Part shown: positions 44,491 to 56,855 of the stretch, one piece after another
How positions within the stretch are numbered: the first letter of the stretch is position 1
Layout: the number at the start of each line of letters is the position of its first letter
Notes under the pieces: model-generated
Seen by the model: only the letters and a program-made list of their open reading frames with translations
What the model was told of the DNA's origin: nothing
The model's database searches: none
DNA from: Parasponia andersonii
Taxonomy: Eukaryota; Streptophyta; Magnoliopsida; Rosales; Cannabaceae
Assembly: GCA_002914805.1 (NCBI GenBank)
Contig: JXTB01000113.1
Coordinates: 554,540 to 618,539, forward strand
DNA: 64,000 nt
Direction of reading: 5' to 3'
Translations under genes and position numbers: made by a program

Positions 44491-44575
44491 TTTTTTTTTT
44501 GGGGTTAATCATGTTTTGGTCCTGGAACCATTGGGCGGCATAGTCCATGACAAGGATGACATTTTGGTGAATAAA

Positions 44576-44792
44576 TTAGGTAAATACCACTTTTTTTCCT
44601 CATTAATTAAATTTACCACAATACCACTTTTTCAAATGAATTCTTGACATTAGTAGTAATCTTGACATATTCTTAATGGATTCTTGACGAATTCTTGACA
44701 AATTCTTAACTAATTCCTTCCTAACAATGGTAGAATCTAATAGTGGTGGTAAATTTAGTTAAACATTTAAAAAAGTGGTAATTGTCTACTTA
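44576..44792. mobile_element. MITE with ~55-bp terminal inverted repeats
   Basis: The left end (ttaggtaaataccacttttt, then aattaaatttaccac) is matched by the inverse of the right end (ggtggtaaatttagttaaac, then aaaaagtggtaattgtctac). The internal part contains short attcttgac repeats. No coding capacity. Confidence 0.65.
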
Positions 44793-45399
44793 ACTTCATT
44801 TTGGTTGACTTAATATATAATCAAATTTCGGGCCTCATTTTAGTTCATGATCACGATCCAAATTTTATAGATACATGTCCAATAAAAAGCCCTTGAATAT
44901 TCAGTATTAATAATACCCATCAAAACTCAAAATCCATCTTCAGTTCTATTTTCCTTTTTTTTTTTTTAACATATTTCTTCCCTCACAGTGTAGATCACAG
45001 CCATGAATGAGAGCTTTGCCTTTATAACTCCCGCTAGATCTTGGCGATGATCGAAGATTTGTCGATTTCAACAAAGATCAAATGTCCACCAGATTTCAAT
45101 GAAGACTAAAAGCACGTCGAATCTCGAGAAGATAAAAGATCCTTCGATCTCAACGAAAATCAAAAGAATACCAATAATGATTAAAGGTCCTGTAATAAGT
45201 TTATAGTAGTTGAAAGGTATATAAACTTTAATTTGATTGTTGTTTATAGATATAGTCATAGCCAATTGTATTTCTTTTTTTAGATTTTAGTTTATTTAGA
45301 TTAAGTTTGAATTTAGGATTATATTTCTGTAACATAAATTCTTTTAAATTGTAGCCTATTTTACTTTAGATATGATAAATATAATTTAATTTATATGAG
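44793..45399. other. Sequence with repeated gatcaaa/tcaacgaa motifs
   Basis: Between 45050 and 45190 short near-repeats (gatttcaacaaagatcaaat, gatttcaatgaagactaaaa, gatctcaacgaaaatcaaaa) follow each other. No gene is recognised. Confidence 0.4.
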
Positions 45400-48300
45400 A
45401 GGTGATTTGAATTTTAGATTGTGTTTGGTTCATAAACTTTTAACTATAGTATATCTTTCTCTAGTTGTAGTACATGATTTTTTCAGCAAGTATATTATAT
45501 TTTTATCTTGATATATCCTATTCGAAGGGTTTTGGTACTTGTTTGATGAATTGTCATTTTAGTTCATGATTATAGTGAAAAAATAAGAATTTTGATACTG
45601 TTTGATTTAATATGAATTTTATAAAATTCGGTTCATAATTTTTTTATATGAGGTACATGATTTTTTAAGCATGGTATATTATATTTGCATCTCATTCTAA
45701 ATATCTCTTGCGTATTATTAGACATTTGAATGGTTATTTAATGAAATAATGTGCTACTAGTTTTTATTAAAATAAATCAAAATTTGTCTTCCAATATGAC
45801 CTATAGATAATAATAAATTCTATTTCATGAATCTCTTGGTTTTTTTTTTACTCTTTTTATGGTCAATTTTTTTTTCTTCTTTTGTTGTATTTTAACGCTT
45901 ACATTTTGTTTAGTTCATGAATTTTTTATAATCGTTCATAAATAATAAGTTGAGTTCATTAATTATATTCTATTGATTTTAGGTTCATTATTTTTTCAAT
46001 ACTTGGTATCGTGAACTGATTTTTGTACAATATTTTTTTTAATTATATAATTGTGTGTAGATAGTTGTCAATTTAAAAGGCAAGTTTACGTAATATTCAA
46101 TTATGTTTGGTTCAAAAAATTTTCATAGTGATTCATGAGTTTTTTTAAGTAGTACATGAAATTTTTATGTTGGTTCCTGCATTTTTCATAATGTTTCATG
46201 AATTTTTAAGTATCTATTTAATTAGTATTTAGTTAATAAGTTTATGTATTTCATTCATAACCTTGTGTATTTTATTTATATATTTATAGAATTCCAATTA
46301 AAATGGAATAAATTATACCAAAAACTAAGTGATCAATCCTTTTGTAATACTTACTATTTACACAATAATGATACTAAACCTCTTTGAATCCATAACCTTT
46401 TATGAGGAGAGAAAATAGATCAACAAAGAAGACTTCGTCCTATACACTTTGAGAAGATATTAAAATACAACAAAATGAGTAAGATAACTTTGCAAAATTA
46501 ATATTTTATATATATAAAATTAGTTATAGTACGTGACTTTTAATACTTGATATATGACTTACGAACTTAGTTTGACACCTCAGTATGGTATATGCTAATT
46601 TAAACAAAGTATATGATTTTTAATGCTTGGTATATAACCTCTAAAATTTGACAGTTTCTTTAATGAAAAGAGCTGACTGAGGAATGTTTGTAATCAAAGG
46701 AGCGGAGACATTGATGATAAATGTCGGCATAAATGAAGTAACACAAGAAAAAATAGTATTCTATTAGCAAAAGATGACCGTAGAACTTTATCATTGGGCC
46801 GATAATAAGAGAATGATAGGATACATAAGTGATACGGAAATACAAAAATAAAAGTAATACGGAACATGTGATCTTGTTTTGGTTTAGGAAAAATAATATG
46901 ATATTTGGTTTTTTGGTTTAACAATGATTATTGTACTGAATATTTTTAATTGTGAACATATTGAATATTAAATAACTTTCTTGTTGGTTCATATATTTTA
47001 TATAGTATAAGTTCATATAAATATAAACTATCACTTACTTACTTCTACTTATTCACTTTGTGACATATATTTTAGTAATTTAAAAAAAAAAGTTGAAATT
47101 ATTCATGAATGATGTATATTGAAAAAAATTCTCTCCTTATAGTGTATAATCTTCTAAACTAGGTACATAATATTTCTTTATAGTTCATACTAAGATAAAA
47201 TAGGTATAACTTCTAATACTCTAATAGAATCTGTGAAACAGGGTACTATACTCAAATATCATAACCTAACTAAGAAATGGTACATAAATTTGTCATTTTA
47301 AATATGATATATATGTTTATATATATAATGACCCATCTCAAAAAATTGTCCATAATATTTTATTTTTCACTGCTTCATAAGATCTCAACAATAATATATG
47401 TATTCATACATAATCTGGTATATATATATATTATACAATGATAATTTTTTTGTTCCACCAACAAAAAAATAAATTTAGCAAGTAATGAATCTAGTATATA
47501 GTCTCATATACCATGACAAAAGTTTCATATACTAAGACCAAAAATTCATATACTAAAGTGCAAAACCTTAGAAACAAGAAAATAATATCAAATACCTAAA
47601 ATAATGAATATGCTATATAACCACATATACCAAGGCAAAAAAAAAATTCATATACCTAAATATGAAAAAAAAAATTTCGTTTTAGAAAAACTACAAACTC
47701 AATACAAAAAAAAAAATAATGATCCATATATCCCATTAATTAATATCATAGGCCTACAATGATGCCACTTTTTAATAGAAGCTCTAAATACCATAAAAAA
47801 GTACTTAAAATTCCTATCTTCATCAACTTCATAATCAACATATGAACCTATATGAAGAAACTAAGAAACAAATATTAATTAAAAAAAATATCACATCTAT
47901 TAATTCAGGAGGTATATACACATATATACCAAGTTATAAAATCAATATACCAAGCACAAAAAACTATGTACTACAAAAAAAAACCAGAAAAGAAAAACAA
48001 TATATCTAGATTCAAATTCTTAATCCATAATAATAAAATAATTAATATTTAATCAATTATAATTACAAAATATATACCACCACAAAAAAACAAATATACT
48101 AAGACTAAGAAAATATGAATCAAATAAGAGAACAATAAACCAATACCAGAGAATAATAAACCCATATACCATATCAAAAATTGTATATACCACTAAACAA
48201 ATTATATGTATCAAGATAAATAAATGATGAACTATTACTACAAAAAAACCAATGAATAGTAGTACAATATGCCACCAAAAAAATACATATACTACTACAA

Positions 48301-48400
48301 ATATTATATATACTACGACTAAAAACTAATGAACCATTATCAATTACCAAAACAAAAATTCAAAACACACATCAACATACAAAAAGCTACTCATACCTAA
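45400..48400. repeat. Foldback-like region of degenerate TATATGATTTTT-type repeats
   Basis: The left half (45400-47050) repeats ttcatgatttttt and ggtatat(g/t) in one orientation. The right half (47480-48400) repeats atataccaa and aaaattcatatac, the inverse. The copies are too degenerate to define a monomer. No coding sequence was found. Confidence 0.6.
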
Positions 48401-49239
48401 TAAAAAAAATTATACTTGAATTATCATTTATTATAATACGAATTACAAATTAAAATGAAAATCCCCAAAATAAAAACACAATCAAATCAACTCAAGAACA
48501 AGAAATAAAAACATGTCTATACAAGATCAAACTCTGGAACAATTCGATCAATACAAATAGAAAAATAGCCAAAAATACTAGAGATCCTAGAAGATGAACC
48601 AAACAACGTCAGAGAGAGAGAAATACCAGAAATAATGGAGATATGCTAGAAATCCAAGGAAAATAATAGAGATTCTAGAAGAAGAATGAGCAAGATTAAT
48701 AGTGTAAGGAGTGAGATTAGAGAAAAAGAAAAACAAAAGAGAGAGAGAGAGAGAGAGAAGATCGAGATCGGAAAAGAAAAAAAAAAAAAGAGAAAAGCTA
48801 AACAATTAATTAAGGGCAAAATAATAAAAGAAAAATATATCAAGCTTTTTAAAAATTAGATATATATTTATAAAATTAAAATATTAGACATATACTTAAC
48901 AAAGCTTAAAAAAGTGGACATATACCACATTTTCTCATGACATTTTGAACAATCTCAGTTTTCAAAGAAGATATTTGTACTTTAGCAACTGATTTAAAAC
49001 TTGAGAAAATTACAAAATTTTCTCCAAAAATAACCTTGATTAAAATTCAACAATTATAGAAACGCGAAAAGCATGAGAAAACACTCCATGAAAAAAATGT
49101 AAATTTGAATATAAATTTTAAAAAGTACTAATAGGTCATTAGTTAAAATTAAAATTTTAAAGTACTAATAGAATTTCTTTTAATTTTCTAATTTTAAAAT
49201 TCGAATATAATTTTCGTATTAGTACTTTTTTTTTTGGGG
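48401..49239. other. AT-rich region with a (GA)n microsatellite
   Basis: A (GA)n run of about 19 bases lies near 48739-48757. No gene is recognised. Confidence 0.5.
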
Positions 49240-49369
49240 AAAAAGACACACAATGCCGTTTTTTTTTTTTTTTGAAAATATTGACTAAAATACAACCTAG
49301 CCAAAAACACATATTTCTGTAAGACCTTTATTTAAAAAAAAAAAAAAAAAATCCTCTATAAAAGCCGAT

Positions 49370-49742
49370 TTGAAGGTGTGGAGGCGAGAGCAACTGTCGA
49401 TGATGGCATCGCGGATCTTGGATGAAGGCTCGACGTCGCGGATTGCGGGCAACGGGGGTAGTGGTGGCATCACGGATCTAGGCTGATGGCTGGTCGTCAT
49501 GTTTTGCAGGTGGTGATGTAGTGTATTGGCCGGGGTTGGCAACAAGGTGGGTGGGTGATGGTTCTGGAAAACTAGTGACAATTCCCTCCATGAATTTATC
49601 TATAGATAGAGAAGATACAACAGTTCATCTCAATCCCAATTTCAATAGAGTAGTTCACCGTGTCAAAGACCAATTTCATCTCAAGCCCATCTCTCATTTA
49701 CCTCTATTTTCTCAAATCTCCATCTACGTAGTTGAGTTTTAG
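49370..49742. other. GC-rich patch with short open frames on both strands
   Basis: 49380-49560 is strikingly GC-rich for this neighbourhood. It carries a repeated atggcatcgcggatcttgga / gtggcatcacggatctaggc motif. The plus-strand frame 49521-49742 and the minus-strand frame 49297-49581 have no recognised domain. It may be a captured gene fragment. Confidence 0.3.
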
Positions 49743-50589
49743 CCTCCTTTTTCAATCCAATATTGAAGCTTTCCTTGTTTTGTTTTTAGCTTGAGGTAAG
49801 ATTTTTGCCTTTTCTTTCTTTCTTTCCCAATAAATTTTGCTCCAAACTACTTTTGGCATAGATTAATTCCATGAGTTTTATATGAATTCGGTTAGTTGAG
49901 TTATTCGATTCTTTTATGTGATCCTATTATTTTCCTTGATTTCTTTACTTATTCCAGAATCTTTTCTTTAATTGTTTTTAATACTTGGTCATGGTTGATC
50001 GCAGCTTTTGTATATTGTGATTAATATATGTATCGTGTATGCATATGGTTATCTCTCTATGAATGCACATCCTTAACTATATATATCTCTTCATACATTG
50101 TGTCCTTTTGTTTGGATTTTTTTTTTTCATTTATTTCTTTTTGTAAGTGTACAAAAGTCAAAAGAGCAAATATATGAATATATATTAATCGATGATTATT
50201 TACTACTTTGTGCTAGCTAGTTACAATAGCTAATATGTATTAAGCATCTTCAAAGTATTGTAGAAAGTTTCTTTGCAATATTGTAAAAAGTTTCTTAATT
50301 CCCCCAAAATGATATGTCTATTAAAGTAGTTAAATTATAACAGGTAACCGTCAGTGGTTACCAGACTATATGAGTAAATTAACTCTAATTTGATAATTGG
50401 TTACCATAAACCATTGCTTAATTGGATTCCTAATTATAAGCTTAGATAATAATATATATTTCTATTGTTTTTATTTCAAAAATATAATTATTTAATTTGA
50501 GAACTTGATCATATTCTCTAATGACCTTGTTTAATGTCTCACCCAATTTTTGTAGGCTCAATCTTCCCAAGTAAGACTACCTTCATATA

Positions 50590-53150
50590 CTTCTCTCTAT
50601 GCTGGATTATGGTTTACTTAGGTACATATCATTCCGCTAAAGGAAACAAAAAATGATTTCATGTGATTTACTTATATACATGATATTCTACTACACGTAA
50701 ACTAAATTAATTTTCTTAAAATATTTTTAGTTTCTTGTGATTTATTTACATACATGATATTATGCTAAAAGAAACTAAATTTGTTTTCTGTAATCTAGTT
50801 AGCTATAGGATATTCTGCTATATAGAAACCAAACTAGTATCTAAGAAACTTTTGTGATTTCCTATGATTTACTTACATATATAGTATTATGCTAAAAAGA
50901 AACTAAATTGATTTTTAGGAAACTTTTGTAGTTTCCTGTGATTTACTAATATATAAGACATTTTGCTATACATAAACCTAACTGATTTCTTGGAAACTTT
51001 TCTGGTTTCTTGTGATATACTTATATACGTGGCATTCTACTAAAAGAAAACTAAGTTGGTTTCTTGTGATTTACTTTCATAAATGGTGTTCTACGAAAAC
51101 AAAATCAAACTAATTTCTTGGAAACTTTTGTGGTTTCTTGTGATCTTACATACATGGTATTTCACTAAAAGGAAACCGAACTGGTTTCTAGAAAATCTTT
51201 GTAGTTTTGTGTAATCTATTCACGTATAAGGTATTTTACTAAAAGGAAATCAAATTGGTTTCTAGAAAACCTTTGTGGTTTCCAAAAATATATAATAATG
51301 AAATATAATAAATTTAGAAAGGTGGGCAAAAAAATGAATTAAAGAGATAAAGAATATAATAGTAAAAAAAAAGAAAAAAAATATAAACTATGAAAATGGA
51401 ATATAATAAATTTAGAATGGTGTGAAAAAAATAAAAAGAGAAAAATAAAAGGAAAAAAATATTAAAAAAAGAGTGAAAATAAAAAAGAAAAGAAACAATA
51501 AGACATTCTGCTACATATATATAAGACAATCTGCTAGACATAAACCTAATTGGTTTCTTGGAAACTTTTTTAGTTTCATGTGATATACTTATATACACGG
51601 TATTCTAGTAAAAGAAAACTAAATTGGTTTCTTGTGATTTACTTACATACATGGTATTCTGCTAAAACAAAATCAAACTGGTTTCCTGGAAAACTTTGTG
51701 GTTTCCTATGATCTTACATACATGGTATTTCACTAAAAGGAAACCAAATTGATTTCTAAGAAATATTTGTAGTTTTGTGTGTTCTATTTGCATATAAGAC
51801 ATTCTGCTAAAGGGGAATCAAAATGGTTTCTAGAAAATCTTTGTGATTCCAAAAATATAATAATGAAATATAATAAATTTATAAAGGTGGGCAAAAAAAT
51901 GAATTAAAGAGATAGAGAATATAATAGTAAAAAAATAAAAAAAACATAAACTATAAAAATGGAATATAATAAATTTTGAAAGATGTGAAAAAAATAAAAA
52001 ATAATTAAAATAATTAAAAAAAGAAAAAAAAAGAGTGAAAAAAGAAAAAGAAAAGAAACAGTAAGATATTATGCTACACATAAACCTAACCAGTTTCTTA
52101 GAAACTTTTTTGGTTTCCTGTGATATATTTATATACATGGCATTCTGGTAAAAGATTGGTTTCTTGTGATTTACTTACATACATGGTGTTCTGCTAAAAC
52201 AAAACAAAATTGATTTACTGGAAACCTTTGTGGTTTCCTGTGATCTTACATATATGGTATTTCACTAAAAGGAAATGGAACTGATTTCTAAGAAATATTT
52301 GTAGTTTTGTGTGATCTATTTATGTATAAAGCATTTTGCTAAAACAAAAGAGTGAAAAAAGAAAACGAAAAGAAACAATAAGACATTATACTACATATAA
52401 ACCTAACTAGTTTTTTAGAAATTTTTTTGGTTTCTTATGATATACTTATATACATGGCATTCTACTAAAAGAAAACCAAATTAGTTTCTTGTGATTTACT
52501 TACATACATAGTATTCTGCTAAAACAAAACCGAACTGGTTTCTAAGAAATCTTTGTAGTTTTGTGTGATCTATTTACGTATAAAGCATTTTACTAAAATA
52601 AAAGAGTGAAAAAAGAAAACGAAAAGAAACAGTAAAACATTATGCTACACATAAACCTAATTAGTTTCTTGGAAACTTTTTTGGTTTCCTATGATATACT
52701 TATATACATGGCATTTTGCTAAAAGAAAACTAAATTGGTTTCTTGTGATTTACTTACATACATGGTATTCTGCTAAAACAAAGCCAAATTGGTTTCCTGG
52801 AAACCTTTGTGGTTTCCTGTGATCTTACATACATGGTATTTCACTAAAAGGAAACCAGACTGGTTTCTAAGAAATTTTTGCAGTTTTGTGTGATCTATTT
52901 ACGTATAAAGTATTCTACTAAAAAGGAATAGAACATAATAAAGTTAGAAAAGTGGGCAAAAAAATGAATTAAAGAGATAAAGAATATAATAGTAAAAAGA
53001 AAAAAGAAAAAAAAACATAAACTATGAAAATGGAATATAATAAATTTAGAACGGCATGAAAAAAATTAAAAAAGAGAAAAAGAAAAGAAAAAAAATATTA
53101 AAAAAAGAGTGAAAAAAGAAAAAGAAAAGAGATAGTAACAAAATTATCAT
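50590..53150. repeat. Minisatellite with ~72-bp monomer and higher-order structure
   Basis: The monomer is about 71-75 bp, with sub-blocks tgatttacttacatacatgg, tattctgctaaaac and ctggtttcttggaaactttt. A longer AT-rich insert beginning tggaaatataataaatttag-like sequence and ggtgggcaaaaaaatgaatt recurs at about 51290, 51855 and 52930, giving higher-order units (about 565 bp, then about 1075 bp). Copies are diverged by substitutions and small indels. Confidence 0.85.
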
Positions 53151-53429
53151 GCCACTATGCTACTTGAATTTTTATATTCTTATTGGACACGTTTATTACA
53201 TAGCTGTATCGTAAAAAATAAGCCTTATTTATGGATTTGCCACTGTGTTTTGTAGCCCAAAAATATTTGAAAAATGCTCATTTTAGGTTGTATAGGATTT
53301 TAATTATTTTCTTAAGGTTGTATTTTTGGTATTATTTTTGAAAAGATATGTATTAGTGTCCAAATTTTTTTTTAAAAAGTGGAGGCTAATTAAGGAAAAT
53401 ACATATTACTATCCAATTCCTATTAAGAG

Positions 53430-54174
53430 GAAATTCAACAATTATTCCCTCCTTCTGGAATCTCAATTCTTCTTGAGTTGCCAATAATCCTTTTTGACAT
53501 GTCTTTTCCTACCATAGTGATAATACTTTACATTATTCTTACTTCTTATCTTTAATCTACTATAACTCTAATTCTTACTAGGACCATATTTCGTTGATCT
53601 TTCTCTCATTATCAAAGCATATGCTCACTGTGAACTTGTCAATTTGTGTTCCTTGTTCTTACGCCAATTTTCTTCTTCAAGAACATCAACAGTAAGATTA
53701 TTGAAAACTAGAGTTGTAGTATTGTTGTCACATTTATGATGAGTTAATCATATGAATCAGGTAGACTCTGAAGTAAGATTTCTGCACATTTATTATCATA
53801 AAATATAGAGTGTTGAGGATATTGATGTGGTCAGTCACCGCTATTAATTCTGCTATCCAAAAGGTATAAAGCTTTTTCTTTAAGAGAATTTTATTGTTAA
53901 GTGACATAGCCTGATATAATTTTGTTAATATATCTCATATCTCTGTGGCTGACTTTTTATCTTCAATACTAGACAGAACTCCATATGCTAGCACTAGATG
54001 TAAGTTAGGAACAATATTGCTATCTATTTCCTCCCATATTTTATCATCAGTGATCTCAACAGGTCTTTCTTAAATTATTGCTAGGCAATTATCTTTTCTC
54101 AAGATTGTCTTTATCTTTAATTTTCATGGAGAAAAATTGCTATCATTGAACTTCTCAGTATCAAATTTCTCCAT
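53430..54174 (-). pseudogene. Ty1/Copia Gag, decayed
   Basis: The gag start is the ATG at 54174-54172 on the minus strand (MEKFDTEKFNDSNFSP). It is followed in shifted frames by KTILRKDNCLA, ITDDKIWEEIDSNIVPNLHL, VLAYGVLSSIEDKKSATEI, LTKLYQAMSLNNKILLKKKL, VTDHINILNTL, and YYHYGRKRHVKKDYW near 53490, a zinc knuckle (CxxCxxxxHxxxxC) in which the Cys residues now read Tyr. These are the UBN2-type gag motifs of plant Copia elements. Frameshifts and stops are frequent. The part after the zinc knuckle is missing on the left. Confidence 0.85.
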
Positions 54175-54311
54175 TGTTTCTGTTCACCACGATTTGTTCA
54201 GTAATCACCATTTTACTTTATCGAATAGTACCATATATGTGAATAATGTCATATATATGAATAGTACCATACAAATGAATAGTTATGTAGGTAGACAGTG
54301 CTATAACCAAT

Positions 54312-54325
54312 ATCTCTGGTACTAT
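54312..54325 (-). other. Degenerate primer-binding site of the Copia remnant
   Basis: The plus strand reads tctctggtactat, close to the inverse of the tRNA-iMet PBS (tggtatcagagc), at the junction between LTR and gag leader. Confidence 0.5.
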
Positions 54326-54327
54326 TA

Positions 54328-54970
54328 TTAGATGATCGACTTTGCAGAAGCGACAATATATAGCTAAAATATGAGTTGAGAAAAATTTAGAAAAAGTAAA
54401 AAAATAAAGTACACAAAAAATTTAATATAGTTCACCCAATTTAGGCTAAATCCACGGACAAAATTGTGAAGAATTACACTATGAAAAATATATTACAACT
54501 TATTTATCTCTAAATACGAGGAGAGTACTAAGGAACCTCTCTCTAGAAATAGGAGAAAATACACTCTCTAAATAATTTATCAGAAAATAAGTAAGATACT
54601 AGAAGAATTCCTAAACTTGAATTCTTTATTAGAAGTAAGAAGAGATGCTGAGGATGGGATGATTTGGAGAGGAAGAGAAAGGTATATATAGCTGAATCCC
54701 TTCTCATTTTTTTCCTTCCTTATGCATATACTTTTTGTGTATAGGTTCCCATTTTCAATAAAAGTGGGTACCGAATTCGACACCCACAACTCTTTTTTTT
54801 TTTTTTTCTTTTCTTTTCTCTCATTCTTCTTTTCACGTGATCCACTGAATCTTCTATCTCTTTCTTTTTCTCTCCCTTTCTTTGTTTTCTTTCCAAAAGT
54901 CTACAAAAATGGCTTTTACTTTTCTACATTCTTCTACTTGAAAACTTGATTTTAATTATGTCTTCATAAT
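54328..54970 (-). repeat. Copia LTR
   Basis: It lies between the PBS-like site and a purine tract (minus strand aaaaagagagag, about 54976-54987). On the plus strand it begins tattagatgatcgactttgc, a sequence I recognise from plant Copia LTR ends. A TATA-like tatatata lies near 54684. Only one LTR is present, so its ends are inferred. Confidence 0.6.
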
Positions 54971-55004
54971 TGAAAACTCTCTCTTTTTATTGTTTGTCAA
55001 TTCT

Positions 55005-55620
55005 TCACGCCATGTACGTATCTGCAAGGCCATATAAGAATCTACATTATTAGAACTTGTCAGCATTGATTAGTTTGATTAAAGCATCTGCTGGATTTTC
55101 TTTGGTGTGAATCTTCTTCATGTCCACATTTCTATCATCTAGTATTTCTCAAATAAAGTGATATTGAAAACCTATGTACTTCGTCTTAGAATGAAAGGTT
55201 GGATTTCTTGCAATGTGTAAGGTACTCTGACTGTCACAAAATAGAAAAATCTTCTCTTGTTTATGCCCGAGCTCCTCTAATAACTTTTGAACCTAAATAG
55301 CCTTTTTGTAAGCTTGCGTAGATACTATATATTATGCTTCTGTTATAGATAAAGGTATAACAGTTTGCAGTTTTGAAACCTAGCTTATAGCACTTTTTGT
55401 AAGAGTGAACACATAATTTGTAGTAGATTTTCTTGTATTAAAGTCATTCGCAAAATCTGAGTCAACATATCCTCTGATAATAAATTCTGATCCTCCATAA
55501 TGTAATGCAACATTTGAGGATCTTTGATATACCTAATAATCCTCTTCAAACATTCAATGCTCTCCACTATGATTTGTCATGTATCAATTAACCACTGCCA
55601 GTGCTTGTGCAATGTCTAAT
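55005..55620 (-). pseudogene. Copia RT/RNase H C-terminal part, decayed
   Basis: The minus-strand translation gives MESIECLKRIIRYIKDPQML (the Copia LKR..RY..GT block) and, in shifted frames, DSDFAND-like, YVFTL, LQTV, ADKF..CRFLYGLADTYMA, the end of pol. Stops and frameshifts are common. The upstream RT, integrase and protease are absent. It adjoins the 3' purine tract of the LTR at 54328-54970. Confidence 0.82.
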
Positions 55621-56026
55621 CTTGTGGCTATCATAGCAATAGTTATTAGCATTTAGTTAATGTATAAGAACTTACCACAAATAATTTGACACTATTTATT
55701 AATTAAATGGCGACAACTTAATTATATGTTATATATGTTAGTATTAAAAAATTAGTAAAATAATTGGGATACCTAACATTATATTGTGTCATTTACATAT
55801 GTAAATTTAATTGCTATATATATGATCTTTTTTTTTTAATGGAAACTAGTCTATTAGTCAATATCAATTATCTTCAACATCAGTATTGTCACCGATATTA
55901 TGCATAAAATCAAACATTGATATCTAAACCCACTTGATATTTTCATCCTTGATATTAACCCTTCAAGTTTTTAATGTTTGAATATCAAATTATAATATAA
56001 TAGTTGAATATATATATATAGTACCA
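55621..56026. other. AT-rich region without recognised gene
   Basis: Several ATATC-rich segments are present (55856-55970). Nothing coding is seen. Confidence 0.45.
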
Positions 56027-56140
56027 ATCTAGTAGGTATTTTTTTTTACCTATCTATAAGTATTATTTTATGCAATTAAAATTCATCACGCACGTCTTTT
56101 ATGGTGAAATGTAGAAATAAAAAGAACATCAAAGATTGTG

Positions 56141-56180
<40 letters not shown>

Positions 56181-56270
56181 TTTTAACTACTCAAGTCATG
56201 GTAACTATTTGATAATGATCAATGGCTAAAAAAAATACTTATAGATATGTAAAAAAAAACGCCTATTAGA
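56027..56270. mobile_element. MITE with ~40-bp terminal inverted repeats
   Basis: The left end agtaggtatttttttttacc-tatctataagta pairs with the inverse of tacttatagatatgtaaaaa-aaaacgcctatta. An (ATT)n microsatellite (56144-56176) lies inside. Internal blocks match 38735-38950. Confidence 0.7.
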
Positions 56271-56301
56271 TTTTGGCTTATATATAGATTACTAAAAGGT
56301 A

Positions 56302-56437
56302 TTTAGTTTTGCTAAGCTAGATTTATGAAGCAATATCACAATGAAATTGGTTAGGTTAGGGTTCTCATTTTTAGTTTTGCTAAGCTAGATTTATGAAGTA
56401 ATATCATAGTGAAATTAGTTAGGTTAGGGTTCTCATT
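56302..56437. repeat. 68-bp tandem duplication
   Basis: Copies at 56302-56369 and 56370-56437 (tttagttttgctaagctaga) differ at a few positions. Confidence 0.9.
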
Positions 56438-56474
56438 TATCTTAGTAAAAAATAGTTAATTTTACTATGGTCCT

Positions 56475-56855
56475 AATAGCCTTGTTTGACTTACCCATTT
56501 GAATGGGTGTATTCAAATGAAAATTATGGAATGAGTTATGAATGGAATAAGAGATATTTGAATTGAAATAAAAAAAAAAAGAGTTATAATTAGAATGAGA
56601 GATATTAGAATAGACCATTCGAAAATAACCCGTAACCTCCATTCTCATTCTAAGAATAAAATGTCCATTCTAATGGTTTTTTTTTTTTTTTTATAAAGAA
56701 TGTGCGATTCAAATGGAAAAACTAAATTATTGAAATAAATACCTATTTCAATGGATTATTTGAATAGAAAAAATATGAATTGTTGAAATAAACAATTATT
56801 CTAATGGACTACTCTTTTAAATGGGGAAGAATTATTGAAATAAACAGGGCCCATG
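56475..56855. mobile_element. MITE-like element, hAT-like ends
   Basis: The left end gccttgtttgacttacccat pairs imperfectly with the inverse of attgaaataaacagggccc. Internal sequence is rich in attcaaatg / tattgaaat motifs on both strands. No coding capacity. Confidence 0.5.

Larger units (their letters stand above)
49240..53380. mobile_element. Putative non-autonomous element with imperfect inverted ends, holding a minisatellite
   Basis: The left end (49246-49330, aaaatacaacctagccaaaa with neighbouring A/T runs) pairs imperfectly with the inverse of the right end (53290-53380, aaggttgtatttttggtatt). Between them are a GC-rich stretch at 49370-49560 next to a possible TATA (ctctataaaag near 49354), an AT-rich region, and the array at 50590-53150. 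No transposase was recognised. The inverted ends are imperfect enough that chance cannot be excluded. Confidence 0.4.

Noticed and set aside
51314..52138. Minus-strand Phe/Tyr-rich open frames resembling membrane proteins
   Set aside because: They come from AT-rich minisatellite sequence. Hydrophobicity is a by-product of TTT/TAT codons, and both copies track the repeat.
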